A DNA stretch of 64,000 nt from Cellulosimicrobium cellulans (GTDB taxonomy: Bacteria; Actinomycetota; Actinomycetes; Actinomycetales; Cellulomonadaceae), in assembly GCF_024124905.1 (NCBI RefSeq), contig NZ_JAMXST010000003.1, forward strand, positions 434,001-498,000. Reading direction: 5' to 3'. The notes below the pieces were generated by a model. It was not told where the DNA came from. It did not search any database and saw nothing but the letters and a program-made list of their open reading frames with translations. Position 1 is the stretch's first letter. Each line of letters begins with the position of its first letter. Both the position numbers and the translations under genes were made by a program. This document shows, one piece after another, positions 16,330 through 24,299 of the stretch.

Positions 16330-17028
16330 ATGATCCTCTCCCTGCGCCGACCCGTGTCGGCCCTCCTCGCCCTCCTCGCCGCCGCCGCGCTGGCCCTGGG
16401 CCTCACCGCCGGGCTCGCGACCCTCACGGCCGCCCCGGCATCCGCGCACGACCGCATCCTCAGCTCGGACCCGGCCGACGGCGCCCAGCTCGCGACGCCC
16501 CCGACCGCGATCACGCTGACCTTCAACACCGAGCCGCTCCCCGTCGAGCCGCAGGTCGTGATCTCGGACTCCGCCGGCACGGTCGTGACGCAGGGCGCGC
16601 CGACGATCGAGGGCAGCACCGCCACGCTCGCGCTCGACCCGGCGGTCGCGCTCGGCGGCGACACGTACACCGTCGCGTGGCGCGTCGTCTCGTCCGACGG
16701 CCACCCCATCGAGGGAACGTTCGCGTTCGCCGTCGCGGCCCAGCCCGAGGCGCCGGTCGCCGAGGAGCCCACGGCGGACGAGGCCACGCCGGAGGAGCCC
16801 GCCTCCGAGGAGGCCACCACGGACGCGGCCGACGAGACGACGCCGGAGCCCGCGACGACCCAGGCGACGGACGCAGCGACGGACGCGGAGGACGGCGGCT
16901 CGTCGATCGTCCCCGTGCTCGTGGGGCTCGGCGCGCTCGTGGTCGCCGCCGTGGTCGTCGTCGTGATCGTCCTGCGCCGCCGCGGTGCCGCGACGGGCGA
17001 CGACGCGCCGCACGACCCCGAGGACTGA
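16330..17028 (+). CDS. CopC-type copper-binding protein with C-terminal membrane anchor
   Basis: A secreted copper-binding domain tethered to the outer face of the membrane (232 residues). The signal peptide ends at APASA, so the mature protein begins with His (HDRILSSDPADGAQL), the usual first Cu(II) ligand of CopC. The second conserved site is SSDGHPIEGTFAFAV, giving the Asp and His ligands. The domain covers residues about 38-138. A Glu/Ala/Thr-rich linker and one helix with a RRR stop follow. ATG 16330 has a GGAAG ribosome site. Neighbours are a His-rich membrane protein on each side and YcnI/CopCD downstream, supporting a copper locus. Confidence 0.88.
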   Translation: MILSLRRPVSALLALLAAAALALGLTAGLATLTAAPASAHDRILSSDPADGAQLATPPTAITLTFNTEPLPVEPQVVISDSAGTVVTQGAPTIEGSTATLALDPAVALGGDTYTVAWRVVSSDGHPIEGTFAFAVAAQPEAPVAEEPTADEATPEEPASEEATTDAADETTPEPATTQATDAATDAEDGGSSIVPVLVGLGALVVAAVVVVVIVLRRRGAATGDDAPHDPED

Positions 17029-17116
17029 CCGTGCCGGCGCACGCCGTCCTCCCCGGCCCGGGGAGGACGGCGGCCGACCCTGCCGCGGTCACGCCGTCAC
17101 CCGCTAGGGTGCGTCC

Positions 17117-17653
17117 GTGACGTCGCCCGGAGCAGGGGTGCTCCGCGGCGTGCGGGCGCTGCTGCTCGCCGCCGCGGTCGTCGGCCTGTCCGTCGTCGCG
17201 CACGGCCTCGCCGGGGGGACCGACCCCGGAGCCGTCCCCCTCGGCGTGCTCGCCGTCCTGACCGCCGTCGCCGTGCGGCCCCTCACGCGCCGCCAGGTCG
17301 GGCTGCCGCGGCTGCTCGGCCTGCTCGGCGCGGGCCAGCTCGTGCTGCACGTCGTCTTCGACCGCTGCGCCGCGCTGTCCCCGGCCGACGCGTCCGCGCA
17401 CGCGCACGCCGCCTCCCCCCTGACGATGCTCGGCGCCCACGCCGTCGCGACGCTCGCCGTCGCGCTCGTCCTGCGCTACGGCGACGCCGTGCTGTGGCGC
17501 CTGTGGACGTGGCTCGCCGGGCGCCGGGTCCCCGGCCGACCGCGGGCCGTCGTGGTCCGCGCGGCGCCTCCCGCCGTCGGCGCGCTGCCGACGGTCCGCG
17601 ACCTGCTCGCGCGCGGTGCCGCGCCCGGGCGCGGTCCGCCCGCCGTCGCCTGA
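17117..17653 (+). CDS. His-containing multi-span membrane protein of the copper locus (paralogue B)
   Basis: A 178-residue protein, paralogous to the product at 15546: VVAHGLAGG matches ALAHRVAGG, GQLVLHVVF matches QVALHQALV, and GAHAVATLAVALVLRYGDAVLWRLW matches VAHAVATIVLALVLARGERALERFL. A periplasm-side loop carries SAHAHAASPL. GTG 17117 lies six bases after TAGGGT, suggesting leaderless translation. The first paralogue precedes copC and this one follows it, so the arrangement may come from duplication. Function unknown; copper-related by context. Confidence 0.65.
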   Translation: MTSPGAGVLRGVRALLLAAAVVGLSVVAHGLAGGTDPGAVPLGVLAVLTAVAVRPLTRRQVGLPRLLGLLGAGQLVLHVVFDRCAALSPADASAHAHAASPLTMLGAHAVATLAVALVLRYGDAVLWRLWTWLAGRRVPGRPRAVVVRAAPPAVGALPTVRDLLARGAAPGRGPPAVA

Positions 17654-17806
17654 CCTCTCCCGGACGCCTCCGCGGCGTCCTGCTTCCGCGCGCCCGCGCG
17701 TCCTGCACGCCCACCCGGCCGGTTCCGCCCGGCCGCGCCGGGGCGTGCCCGTGACGTGCCGTCGCGCGCCGGAGCCCCCGTCTTCCTCTCCCCGAAAGGC
17801 ACCATC

Positions 17807-18544
17807 ATGCGAAAGACCCTGCGCGCCGTCGGCGCCGCCGCCCTCACCACCGGGATCGTCGTCGTCGGCGCGGGCGCCGCGGCAGCCCACGTCACCGTCA
17901 CGCCGGACACGACCGACGCGGGCGCGTACGCGCTGCTCACGTTCGGCGTCCCGCACGGCTGCGGCGACTCGCCGACCACGAAGGTCTCCATCCAGGTCCC
18001 CGAGCAGATCGTCACCGTGACGCCCACCGTCAACCCCGGCTGGGACGTCGAGAAGGTCATGGCGGCCCTCGACGAGCCGGTCGACGACGGGCACGGCGGC
18101 CAGTACACCGAGCGCGTCGCCGAGGTCGTCTACACCGCGAAGACCCCGCTGCCCGACGGCTACCGCGACGCCCTCGTGCTCTCGCTCCAGCTCCCCGACG
18201 CCGCGGGGGACACGCTCGTCTTCCCGACCGTCCAGGAGTGCGCCGAGGGCGAGACCGCCTGGGTGCAGGTCGCGGCCGAGGGCGAGGACGGGCACGACCT
18301 CGAGGCGCCCGCGCCGCTGGTCGAGCTGACGGCGGCCGAGGACGAGGGCCACGACGCCCCGGCCGAGACCGTCGCCGACGGGTCGGCGGGTGACAGCGCC
18401 GACGCGGACGCGTCGGGCGACGCCGCATCGGCGGGCGCGTCCGACGGGCCGGCCCCGGCGCTCACGTGGACGGCCCTCGTCCTCGCCGCGGCGGGTCTGG
18501 TGCTCGGGGCGCTCGGGTTCGTGCGCTCGCGCCCGAGGGCCTGA
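17807..18544 (+). CDS. YcnI/DUF1775 family copper-binding protein
   Basis: An extracytoplasmic copper-binding protein of 245 residues. The signal peptide ends at GAAAA, so the mature N-terminus is HVTVTPDTT, the single-His ligand of the YcnI 'brace'. The conserved HGCGDSPTTKVSIQVPEQ and NPGWDVEK (the Trp near the copper site) are present; the domain ends near FPTVQECAEG. A Glu/Asp/Ala tail and one helix with RSRPRA form a membrane anchor. The ATG follows GAAAGG. Three bases separate its stop from the copC-copD fusion, so they are co-transcribed. Known: B. subtilis YcnI binds Cu(II) and sits next to a CopCD-like YcnJ. Confidence 0.88.
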   Translation: MRKTLRAVGAAALTTGIVVVGAGAAAAHVTVTPDTTDAGAYALLTFGVPHGCGDSPTTKVSIQVPEQIVTVTPTVNPGWDVEKVMAALDEPVDDGHGGQYTERVAEVVYTAKTPLPDGYRDALVLSLQLPDAAGDTLVFPTVQECAEGETAWVQVAAEGEDGHDLEAPAPLVELTAAEDEGHDAPAETVADGSAGDSADADASGDAASAGASDGPAPALTWTALVLAAAGLVLGALGFVRSRPRA

Positions 18545-18547
18545 CCC

Positions 18548-20275
18548 GTGGGCCGCCCCTCGGTGCTGCGCCGGGTGGTGGCCGTCGTCGTCGGTGCCGC
18601 GGCCGCGGTCCTGCTCGCGATCCTCGCGAGCGGCCCGGCCGCGGCCCACGCCGTCCTCGTGGGCACGGACCCGCGGGACGGCACCGTCCTCGACGCGCCG
18701 CCCGACGCGCTGACCATCACCTTCAACGAGCCCGTCCAGGTCGTGACCGGCGGGACGACGGTCCTCGCCGCCGACGGCTCGCCCGTCGACGTGGACGTCG
18801 CCGCGGTCGACGACGCGCTCGTCGTCACCCCGGCCACGACGCTCGACGACGGCACGTACGTCGTGAGCTGGCGCGTCGTGTCCCTCGACACGCACCCCGT
18901 CGCCGGGGCCTTCACGTTCTCCGTGGGGGCGCCGACCGCGACGTCCGTCGAGGCCCGGGTCGCCGAGCCGACGGCGGCGCTCGTCGCCGTCCGCGCGCTC
19001 GACCAGACCGCGGTCTACGCGGGGACGTTCCTCGTCGCGGGACTCGTGGGGTTCGAGCTCCTCGTGCTGCACGTGTCGCCCGGGGCCGCGCCGGTCCTGC
19101 GTCGACGCCTGCAGCGCGTGCGGCGCGGAGCCCTGGCCGTCGCGGCCGTCGGGATCGTGCTCGCGGTCCCGCTCACCCCGGCCTGGCAGGCCGGCGGCGG
19201 GCTGGGGGCGCTCGTCGACCCGGCGACCTGGGCGGCGGGCGTCACGACCGACTCCACGCTCGCGGGCGCGCTCGGTCTCGCGGGGCTCGTCGTCACGACC
19301 CTGCTCGCACCCCGCGCGGCCAGGGAGACCCGGGCGGCGTGGCCCGCCGGGGTCGTGCTCGGCGGGGCGGCTCTCGCTCTGGGGTCGCTCGTGCTCGTGG
19401 GGCACACCCGCACGTTCGGTCCGCCCTGGCTGGTCGTCACGGCGGACGCGCTCCACGTCGTGGCCGGGGCCGTGTGGCTCGGCGGGGTCGTCGGCCTCGC
19501 GCTCGTCCTCGCGCCGTCCGCGCACGTCGACACGCGTCGTGCGGGCGTGACGGTCGCGCGGTTCTCGACGCTCGGTGCGTGGGTCGTCCTCGCGCTCGCC
19601 GTCACCGGCACCGTCCTCGGGTGGCGCATCCTTGGCACCCTCGACGCGCTCGTGTCGACGACGTACGGCCAGACCCTGCTCGTCAAGGTCGGCGTGGCGC
19701 TGTGCCTCGTCGGCATCGCGGCCTGGAACCGGTACCGGCTCGTCCCGGCGGTCGCGGGCGACGACGGTCCGGGCGGGCGAGGTGCCCGGCAGGTCGGTGG
19801 GACGGCCGGGGCGGCCACGCGCCGTCGGCTCGGCCGGACGGTCGCGGCCGAGGCCCTGCTGCTCGTGCTCGTGCTCGTCGTGACGGGCGTGCTCGTCTCG
19901 CGCAGCCCGGTCGTCACCGCCGACCCGTCCGCCGAGGAGGCCGCGACCCCGGCCGTCGAGGTGGTCGAGGAGCTCGGCGACGGGACGCTGCGCGCGCGGA
20001 TCACTCCCGGCCGGGTCGGCGTCAACGCGCTCGAGATCGAGCTGCTCGACGCCGACGGGCAGCCCCTGGAGCCCGTCGCCGTGCCCGAGCTGTCGACGAC
20101 GCTCGCCGACCCCGCGCTCGGCCCGTTCACCCGGCCCCTCACGCAGACCGGGACGGGCGCGTACGAGGCGACGCTCGACCTGCCGATGGCGGGCGACTGG
20201 ACCGTGCACGTGAGCGTCCGGACGTCCAAGTACGAGAACCCGATCGTCGAGATCCCCGTGGAGGTGTCCTCATGA
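18548..20275 (+). CDS. CopC-CopD fusion copper importer (YcnJ-like)
   Basis: A 575-residue membrane protein. After a signal sequence the CopC domain starts HAVLVGTDPRDG and contains SLDTHPVAGAFTF, keeping the His/Asp/His ligands. From about residue 150 to 440 come eight or so helices of the CopD domain, with candidate metal residues in VGHTRTFG and DALHVVAGAVWLGG. A last domain (about 470-575) resembles the FixH/YtkA-like beta sandwich at the end of YcnJ. The gene overlaps the next gene (ATGA at 20272-20275). Known: the fusion brings copper into the cytosol. Here it is flanked by two YcnI proteins, which could load it. Confidence 0.9.
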   Translation: MGRPSVLRRVVAVVVGAAAAVLLAILASGPAAAHAVLVGTDPRDGTVLDAPPDALTITFNEPVQVVTGGTTVLAADGSPVDVDVAAVDDALVVTPATTLDDGTYVVSWRVVSLDTHPVAGAFTFSVGAPTATSVEARVAEPTAALVAVRALDQTAVYAGTFLVAGLVGFELLVLHVSPGAAPVLRRRLQRVRRGALAVAAVGIVLAVPLTPAWQAGGGLGALVDPATWAAGVTTDSTLAGALGLAGLVVTTLLAPRAARETRAAWPAGVVLGGAALALGSLVLVGHTRTFGPPWLVVTADALHVVAGAVWLGGVVGLALVLAPSAHVDTRRAGVTVARFSTLGAWVVLALAVTGTVLGWRILGTLDALVSTTYGQTLLVKVGVALCLVGIAAWNRYRLVPAVAGDDGPGGRGARQVGGTAGAATRRRLGRTVAAEALLLVLVLVVTGVLVSRSPVVTADPSAEEAATPAVEVVEELGDGTLRARITPGRVGVNALEIELLDADGQPLEPVAVPELSTTLADPALGPFTRPLTQTGTGAYEATLDLPMAGDWTVHVSVRTSKYENPIVEIPVEVSS

Positions 20276-20892
20276 CCGGTCCCCAGCGGTCGCTCCCCGG
20301 GCGGCGCGGGCTGCGCGTCGTCCTCGCCGCCGTCGCCGCGGGCACGCTCGCCGTGCTGACCGCCGGCCCGGCGGCTGCGCACGTGCTCATCGAGACCGTG
20401 GAACCCCACGGCGACGGCACGTCGACGCTCACCTTCACGTTCGACCACGGGTGCGACGGCGAGCCCACCGACGCGCTGCGCGTCACGCTCCCCGAGGGCG
20501 TCGAGGCGCTCGCCACCGGCCAGCCGGACGGATGGACCTCGGAGATGACCGACGACGCGGTGGCCTGGTCCGGGGCGCCCGTGCCCGACGGCGAGCGCGC
20601 GGCCTACACGCTCGACGTCCGGGTCACGGGGGACGTCGGGCAGGCGTTCGTCTTCCCCGCCGTGCAGGAGTGCCCGTCGGGGGAGTCGTACGCGTGGACG
20701 GACACCGACCCGTCCGGCGCCCGGCCCGCGCCGACGTTCGTCGCGACCGCGGCGTCGCTCGCCCCGGCGCCCGTCGTCGCCGGGGCGTCCCCGACGCCGA
20801 CGGCGCCCCTCGTCGCGGCCGTCGTGGTGGGAGCCGTAGGGATCGGGGCCGCGGGCGGCTGGTCGGCCCGGCGTCGGCTGCGGGCCACCTGA
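20272..20892 (+). CDS. second YcnI/DUF1775 family protein
   Basis: A 206-residue relative of the YcnI at 17807. The signal peptide ends at PAAA, leaving HVLIETVEP at the mature N-terminus; the conserved FDHGCDGEPTDALRVTLPEG, the Trp of QPDGWTSEM and VFPAVQECPSGESYAW are kept. One C-terminal helix anchors it. Its ATG overlaps the stop of the copC-copD gene, so translation is coupled. The two YcnI proteins differ in the tail: this one lacks the acidic linker. A division of labour (for example different copper states) is possible but unproven. Confidence 0.85.
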   Translation: MTGPQRSLPGRRGLRVVLAAVAAGTLAVLTAGPAAAHVLIETVEPHGDGTSTLTFTFDHGCDGEPTDALRVTLPEGVEALATGQPDGWTSEMTDDAVAWSGAPVPDGERAAYTLDVRVTGDVGQAFVFPAVQECPSGESYAWTDTDPSGARPAPTFVATAASLAPAPVVAGASPTPTAPLVAAVVVGAVGIGAAGGWSARRRLRAT

Positions 20893-20931
20893 GAGGTCGC
20901 TGCGCGGGCGTCGGGACCGCACCCGTCGTAC

Positions 20932-20947
20932 TGTGATCCAGATCACT
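20932..20947. promoter_or_regulatory. CRP/GlxR-like palindrome
   Basis: TGTGATCCAGATCACT matches the TGTGA-N6-TCACA pattern of Crp/GlxR sites at all but the last base. It lies between two convergent genes, where no coding gene starts, so it would have to serve a non-coding transcript or be fortuitous. Confidence 0.4.
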
Positions 20948-20971
20948 GTTCGTGAACGTCCCGAACATGCG

Positions 20972-21094
20972 CCCACCGCCTCTTGCACTGGTGGGGGACG
21001 TCGCCGCGACGGGTCACGCGGCGACACCTGGACCGGTGGCGGTCCGCGACGAGAGCTTCGCTGGGGGGAGCTCTCGCGGCGGATCGCCACCGGT
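20972..21094. terminator. three successive hairpins between convergent genes
   Basis: Hairpin 1: CCCACC (20972-20977) with GGTGGG (20990-20995). Hairpin 2: GTCGCCGCG (21000-21008) with CGCGGCGAC (21017-21025), perfect. Hairpin 3: arms 21032-21057 and 21069-21094, with 10 pairs at the base (CCGGTGGCG), an internal mismatch region and 8 pairs at the tip (CGAGAGCT/AGCTCTCG). The third probably terminates both the YcnI and DUF1772 transcripts. The whole could be a small structured RNA. I see no gene in 20893-21125. Confidence 0.55.
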
Positions 21095-21125
21095 TCCTCT
21101 GTCTGCGGGCCCCTGCGTGGCGGCG

Positions 21126-21566
21126 TCAGGCCGCGACCGCGAGGGCCAGCAGCGCGAACGCGGCGACGAGCAGGGCGATGCGGACGAGGTGGTACCGGTC
21201 CCAGCGGTGGGCCTGCTCGCGCCAGTCGGCGGGCGCGGTCTCGGGGGTCCACGTCTTGCCGCGGTTGTTGATGGGGACGAGCACAGCGACCGACAGGACG
21301 ATGCTCAGGGCCAGGATTGCGGCGGCGGTCCAGGCCGCCCACGCCCCGTCGGGCAGCACGAGGGCGGTGGCCGCGGTGAGCAGGAGCGAGCCGAAGTACC
21401 AGAACGGCATGGCCCGCCCGAGCATCCGGCCGCCGTCGGCCCGAGCGAGCAGGCCCGCGTTCCCCGGCAGCCGGTCGACGATCGGGTTGACGACGAACGC
21501 GACCGACACCTCGACCCCCACCATCAGCCCCACGACCACCACCGCGACGATCGGCAACCACTGCAT
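21126..21566 (-). CDS. DUF1772 (anthrone oxygenase-like) membrane protein
   Basis: A 146-residue protein with four helices. The family pattern is clear: an early VSVAFVVNPI, a middle GRAMPFWYFGSLLL, and the signature VPINNRGKTW...DWREQAHRWDRYHLVRIALL. Known: DUF1772 proteins are often annotated as anthrone oxygenase-like, though most have no proven activity. The ATG is followed upstream by two TCTAGC-N3-GCTAGA palindromes that the divergent TetR gene shares, so it is the likely target of that repressor. Confidence 0.85.
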   Translation of the reverse strand: MQWLPIVAVVVVGLMVGVEVSVAFVVNPIVDRLPGNAGLLARADGGRMLGRAMPFWYFGSLLLTAATALVLPDGAWAAWTAAAILALSIVLSVAVLVPINNRGKTWTPETAPADWREQAHRWDRYHLVRIALLVAAFALLALAVAA

Positions 21567-21601
21567 GTCAGGCTCCTTCGATCCAGGGAACGGGCAGAGA
21601 A

Positions 21602-21648
21602 TCTAGCAACGCTAGAAAAACTAGCACAGACAATCTAGCGACGCTAGA
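21602..21648. promoter_or_regulatory. twin TetR operators between the DUF1772 and tetR genes
   Basis: Two 15-bp perfect palindromes of the form TCTAGC-N3-GCTAGA at 21602-21616 and 21634-21648, centres 32 bp (three helical turns) apart, with a half site (CTAGC) at 21621-21625 between them. The right one ends eight bases before the GTG of the TetR gene. Divergent position and spacing fit autoregulation and control of the DUF1772 gene. Confidence 0.85.
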
Positions 21649-21656
21649 CTCGTCCC

Positions 21657-22250
21657 GTGAGCACACCGGCAGCAGCCCGCAAGGCACGGCTCCGCGAGGA
21701 GCGGGAAGCGCAGATCGTCGCGGCCGCGCGCGTGCTCGCCGAGGAGCAGGGGTGGGAAGCCGTCACCACCCGTCGGCTCGCCGACGCGATCGGCTACAGC
21801 CAGCCCGTCCTCTACGGGCACTTCCCGGAGGGCCGGTCCCAGATCGTCACCGCTGTGGCGCTCGTCGGCTTCCAGGAGCTCGCCGTCGCGCTGTCCGCGG
21901 CCCGTCCGGCGCCCGGCGCGGACAGGAGCGGCGAGGACCGGGTCCGCGCGCTCGTGCTCGCCTACCTCGACTTCGCCGAGCGCCATCCAGCGACGTACGA
22001 GGCGATGTTCCACCTGCCGATCCGGGCCGCCTTCGCGTCCGAGGAGACGCCGCGCGCGATGCGCGAGGGGTTCGACGCGATCATCGACACGCTCCTCGCG
22101 CTGGACCGCCCGCCGGCCGACCCAGGCACGGCTGCCGAGGTCGTGTGGGGGGCGATGCACGGCGTCGCGACGTTGGAGCGCGCGGGCAGGTTCTCCGTCG
22201 GGAACGACGACCGGCGCGTCGACGAGCTGGTCCGCCGGATCGTCGGCTGA
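21657..22250 (+). CDS. TetR/AcrR-family regulator of the divergent DUF1772 gene
   Basis: A 197-residue regulator. The N-terminal DNA-binding domain runs QIVAAARVLAEEQGWEAVTTRRLADAIGYSQPVLYGHFPEGRSQIV, a complete TetR helix-turn-helix with the closing YxHF. The C-terminal domain contains HPATYEAMFHLPI and ends VWGAMHGVATLERAGRF, typical of the WHG-type TetR ligand domains. GTG 21657 lies eight bases after a palindromic operator, so repressor binding would block its own promoter. Ligand unknown. Confidence 0.9.
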   Translation: MSTPAAARKARLREEREAQIVAAARVLAEEQGWEAVTTRRLADAIGYSQPVLYGHFPEGRSQIVTAVALVGFQELAVALSAARPAPGADRSGEDRVRALVLAYLDFAERHPATYEAMFHLPIRAAFASEETPRAMREGFDAIIDTLLALDRPPADPGTAAEVVWGAMHGVATLERAGRFSVGNDDRRVDELVRRIVG

Positions 22251-22257
22251 CCCCGCG

Positions 22258-22956
22258 TCACGACGTCCGTCCGTCCGGCACCCGACGAGGGGCGTCGGTC
22301 GCGGCCGCCACGGACGCGGTCCGCTGCGCCGGGTGGGTGTGCAGGTGCCAGAGGAGCTCCGCGCACTCCGCCGGGTCGAGGCTCGGGTCGCCGTGCTCGT
22401 CGGCGCCCGCGGTGACGAGCCGGGCGACCTGGATCCCGTCCGGTGCGAGCGCGTCCCGGAGCATGCCGAGGTACGCGGACACGGCGGCGGCCGCGACGGC
22501 CGCCCCGGCCGCGAACGGGCTGCCGGTGAGCGCGTCGTCGTCGGTGATGCCGAGGACGGATCCCCGGCCGAGAACGCGCTGCCCTCCGACCACGTACTCG
22601 ACCGCGGTGACGAGGCCGACCACGGCCCGGTCGACCGCGTCCTGGATCTCCTCGGGCGACGTCTCGAGGACGTGCTGGCGCGCACCGGGCGCCGACGGTG
22701 GGTCGTAGACGAGGACCTCGATCGCCGACAGGTCCTGCGCGGTGCGGTCGAGCGCGAGGACCAGCGCGTCGGCGTCGTGCGCGTCCGCGGCGTAGACCCG
22801 CGCCCGCACTCCCTCACCGCGCAGCGCGCAGACGACCGGCCCGAGGCGGTCCAGGGACCGGGAGACGAACGCGACGTCGTGACCCGCGGCCCCGAAGCGC
22901 CGCGCGATCGCCGCACCGCGTGACGCGCTCGTCCCGACGATCGCCACGGTCGTCAT
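22258..22956 (-). CDS. degenerate SDR-like protein
   Basis: A 232-residue Rossmann-fold protein. The N-terminus MTTVAIVGTSASRGAAIARRFGAAGHDVAFVSRS aligns with short-chain dehydrogenases, and the strand AIEVLVYDPPSAPG lies where NNAG is expected. The catalytic YxxxK is absent: the helix that should carry it reads SPFAAGAAVAAAAVSAYLGML. It may bind a nucleotide without classical dehydrogenase activity. It converges with the TetR gene, eight bases apart. Function unknown. Confidence 0.7.
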   Translation of the reverse strand: MTTVAIVGTSASRGAAIARRFGAAGHDVAFVSRSLDRLGPVVCALRGEGVRARVYAADAHDADALVLALDRTAQDLSAIEVLVYDPPSAPGARQHVLETSPEEIQDAVDRAVVGLVTAVEYVVGGQRVLGRGSVLGITDDDALTGSPFAAGAAVAAAAVSAYLGMLRDALAPDGIQVARLVTAGADEHGDPSLDPAECAELLWHLHTHPAQRTASVAAATDAPRRVPDGRTS

Positions 22957-23108
22957 CCTGTCTCCCTCGCCGTCGTCACCGTGCGCGGGGCCCTGGCCGT
23001 CGCGCGTACCGGACGGTAGACAGGTGGAGGGGAGTGCTGGGAGTCCCTGTCAGGACCCCCGACCGCCCGGTGAGACGGCGGCGGACCGCATCGCGGTCGA
23101 CGCCGTCC

Positions 23109-23978
23109 TCAGGTGGTCGTCGAGGTGGGCGGTCGGCCGGCCCCCGTGAGGTCCGCGAGCCGGGCCATCCGCCGCGCCGAGGTCGACCCAGGCTCGGGGG
23201 AGTAGAGGGTGAGGGTGAGTCCTGGCTCGGATTCCATGGCGCAGGCCTCGTAGGCGATCGTGAGCTCCCCTACCACTGGGTGGCGGAACGTCTTGAGCCC
23301 GGTGCCGTGCCGGCGGACCTCGCCCGCGCGCCACCGGGTCTCGAACTCGGCGCTGTGGCAGAGCAGCTCCTCGACCGTCTCGTGCAGGTCGGCGCTGCGC
23401 GGGTCGCGCGCGGCCTCCGTGCGCAAGATCGCGACCGCGATGTCCGCGAACACGTCCCAGTCGGGGCAGAAGGTCCGGGCACGGTCGCTGAGGAACGTGA
23501 AGCGGGCCATGTTCGGCGTCCCGGGCATGTCGTGCAGGTCCTGGTGGAAGGCGTGCGCCAGGGCGTTCTCGGCGAGGATGTCCATCGCTCCGTTGCGGAC
23601 GAACGCAGGTCCGGCGGTGAAGGCGTCGAGCACCCACTGGAGGCTGGGGTGCGGCTGCCACGACCGGGTGCTCGTGCGCCGGTCCGCCTCTCCGCCGCGG
23701 GCGACGATCTCCGCGAGGTTCGACAGGTGTGCGCGCTCGGCCTCGTCGAGCCGCAGCGCGCGGGCGATCGCGTCGAGCACCTGGGGAGAGACGCGGGAGA
23801 TCGCGCCGCGCTCGATCCGCGTGTAGTACTCGACGCTCACGCCGGCGAGCGTCGCCACCTCGCTGCGGCGCAGGCCGCGGACCTTGCGCCCCGGGCGCGG
23901 GGTGATCCCCACCTCCTGCGGGGTGATCCTCTCGCGTCGCGCGACGAGGAAGTCGCGCACCAGCGCACGGGCATCCAT
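23109..23978 (-). CDS. XRE-family regulator with MmyB-like ligand domain
   Basis: A 289-residue regulator. Residues about 8-75 form the helix-turn-helix (RRERITPQEVGI...GLRRSEVATLAGVSVEYYTRIERGAISRVSPQVLDAIARAL), the hallmark of this actinobacterial group. Residues about 100-270 form the MmyB-like domain (WVLDAFTAGPAFVRNGAMDILAENALAHAF...; RTFCPDWDVFADIAVAILRTEAARDP), which in studied relatives binds a fatty acid. The ATG at 23978 matches the usual MDARALVRDFL start; one at 23996 is possible. It is divergent from the giant sugar-dehydrogenase gene and may control it, or a neighbour on its own side; no operator is proven. Confidence 0.85.
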   Translation of the reverse strand: MDARALVRDFLVARRERITPQEVGITPRPGRKVRGLRRSEVATLAGVSVEYYTRIERGAISRVSPQVLDAIARALRLDEAERAHLSNLAEIVARGGEADRRTSTRSWQPHPSLQWVLDAFTAGPAFVRNGAMDILAENALAHAFHQDLHDMPGTPNMARFTFLSDRARTFCPDWDVFADIAVAILRTEAARDPRSADLHETVEELLCHSAEFETRWRAGEVRRHGTGLKTFRHPVVGELTIAYEACAMESEPGLTLTLYSPEPGSTSARRMARLADLTGAGRPPTSTTT

Positions 23979-24299
23979 GGCTCGAAAGTAGGCCATGGAC
24001 CCCGGCTCGGCAGGCGGCGACGAGAAGCAGCGCCTCGGGGCCATTTGCATAGTTGACTAACACAACAATGCTGAAGAGCATGCAACTTTCGTCTTGGTGT
24101 CGACAAAAGTAAATCTCGAAGGTACGGTCGGTTTTCGTCGGGTACCGGGCATCCCCGGTCCGTCGCAAGCGCAGCCTCAGTGTCGAGGGCTCGCCATGCC
24201 TGTACCGGCGTGAGCCACAACGGAGTGGAGGTGGAGACCCCGCGTCCCGCTCGACCGCTGCGGCTGTCTGGTTCCCCCGAACGCCTCAAGGAGGACGTT
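23979..24299. promoter_or_regulatory. divergent intergenic region, AT-richer centre
   Basis: This 321-bp stretch separates the XRE regulator from the sugar-dehydrogenase fusion. The part from about 24045 to 24140 is clearly richer in A+T than the surroundings and holds TTGACTAACACAACAATG and a small inverted repeat ATGCT-GAAG-AGCAT (24068-24081). A strong ribosome site AAGGAGG at 24288-24294 precedes the GTG at 24300. It probably carries promoters for both directions; I cannot place them exactly. Confidence 0.45.
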
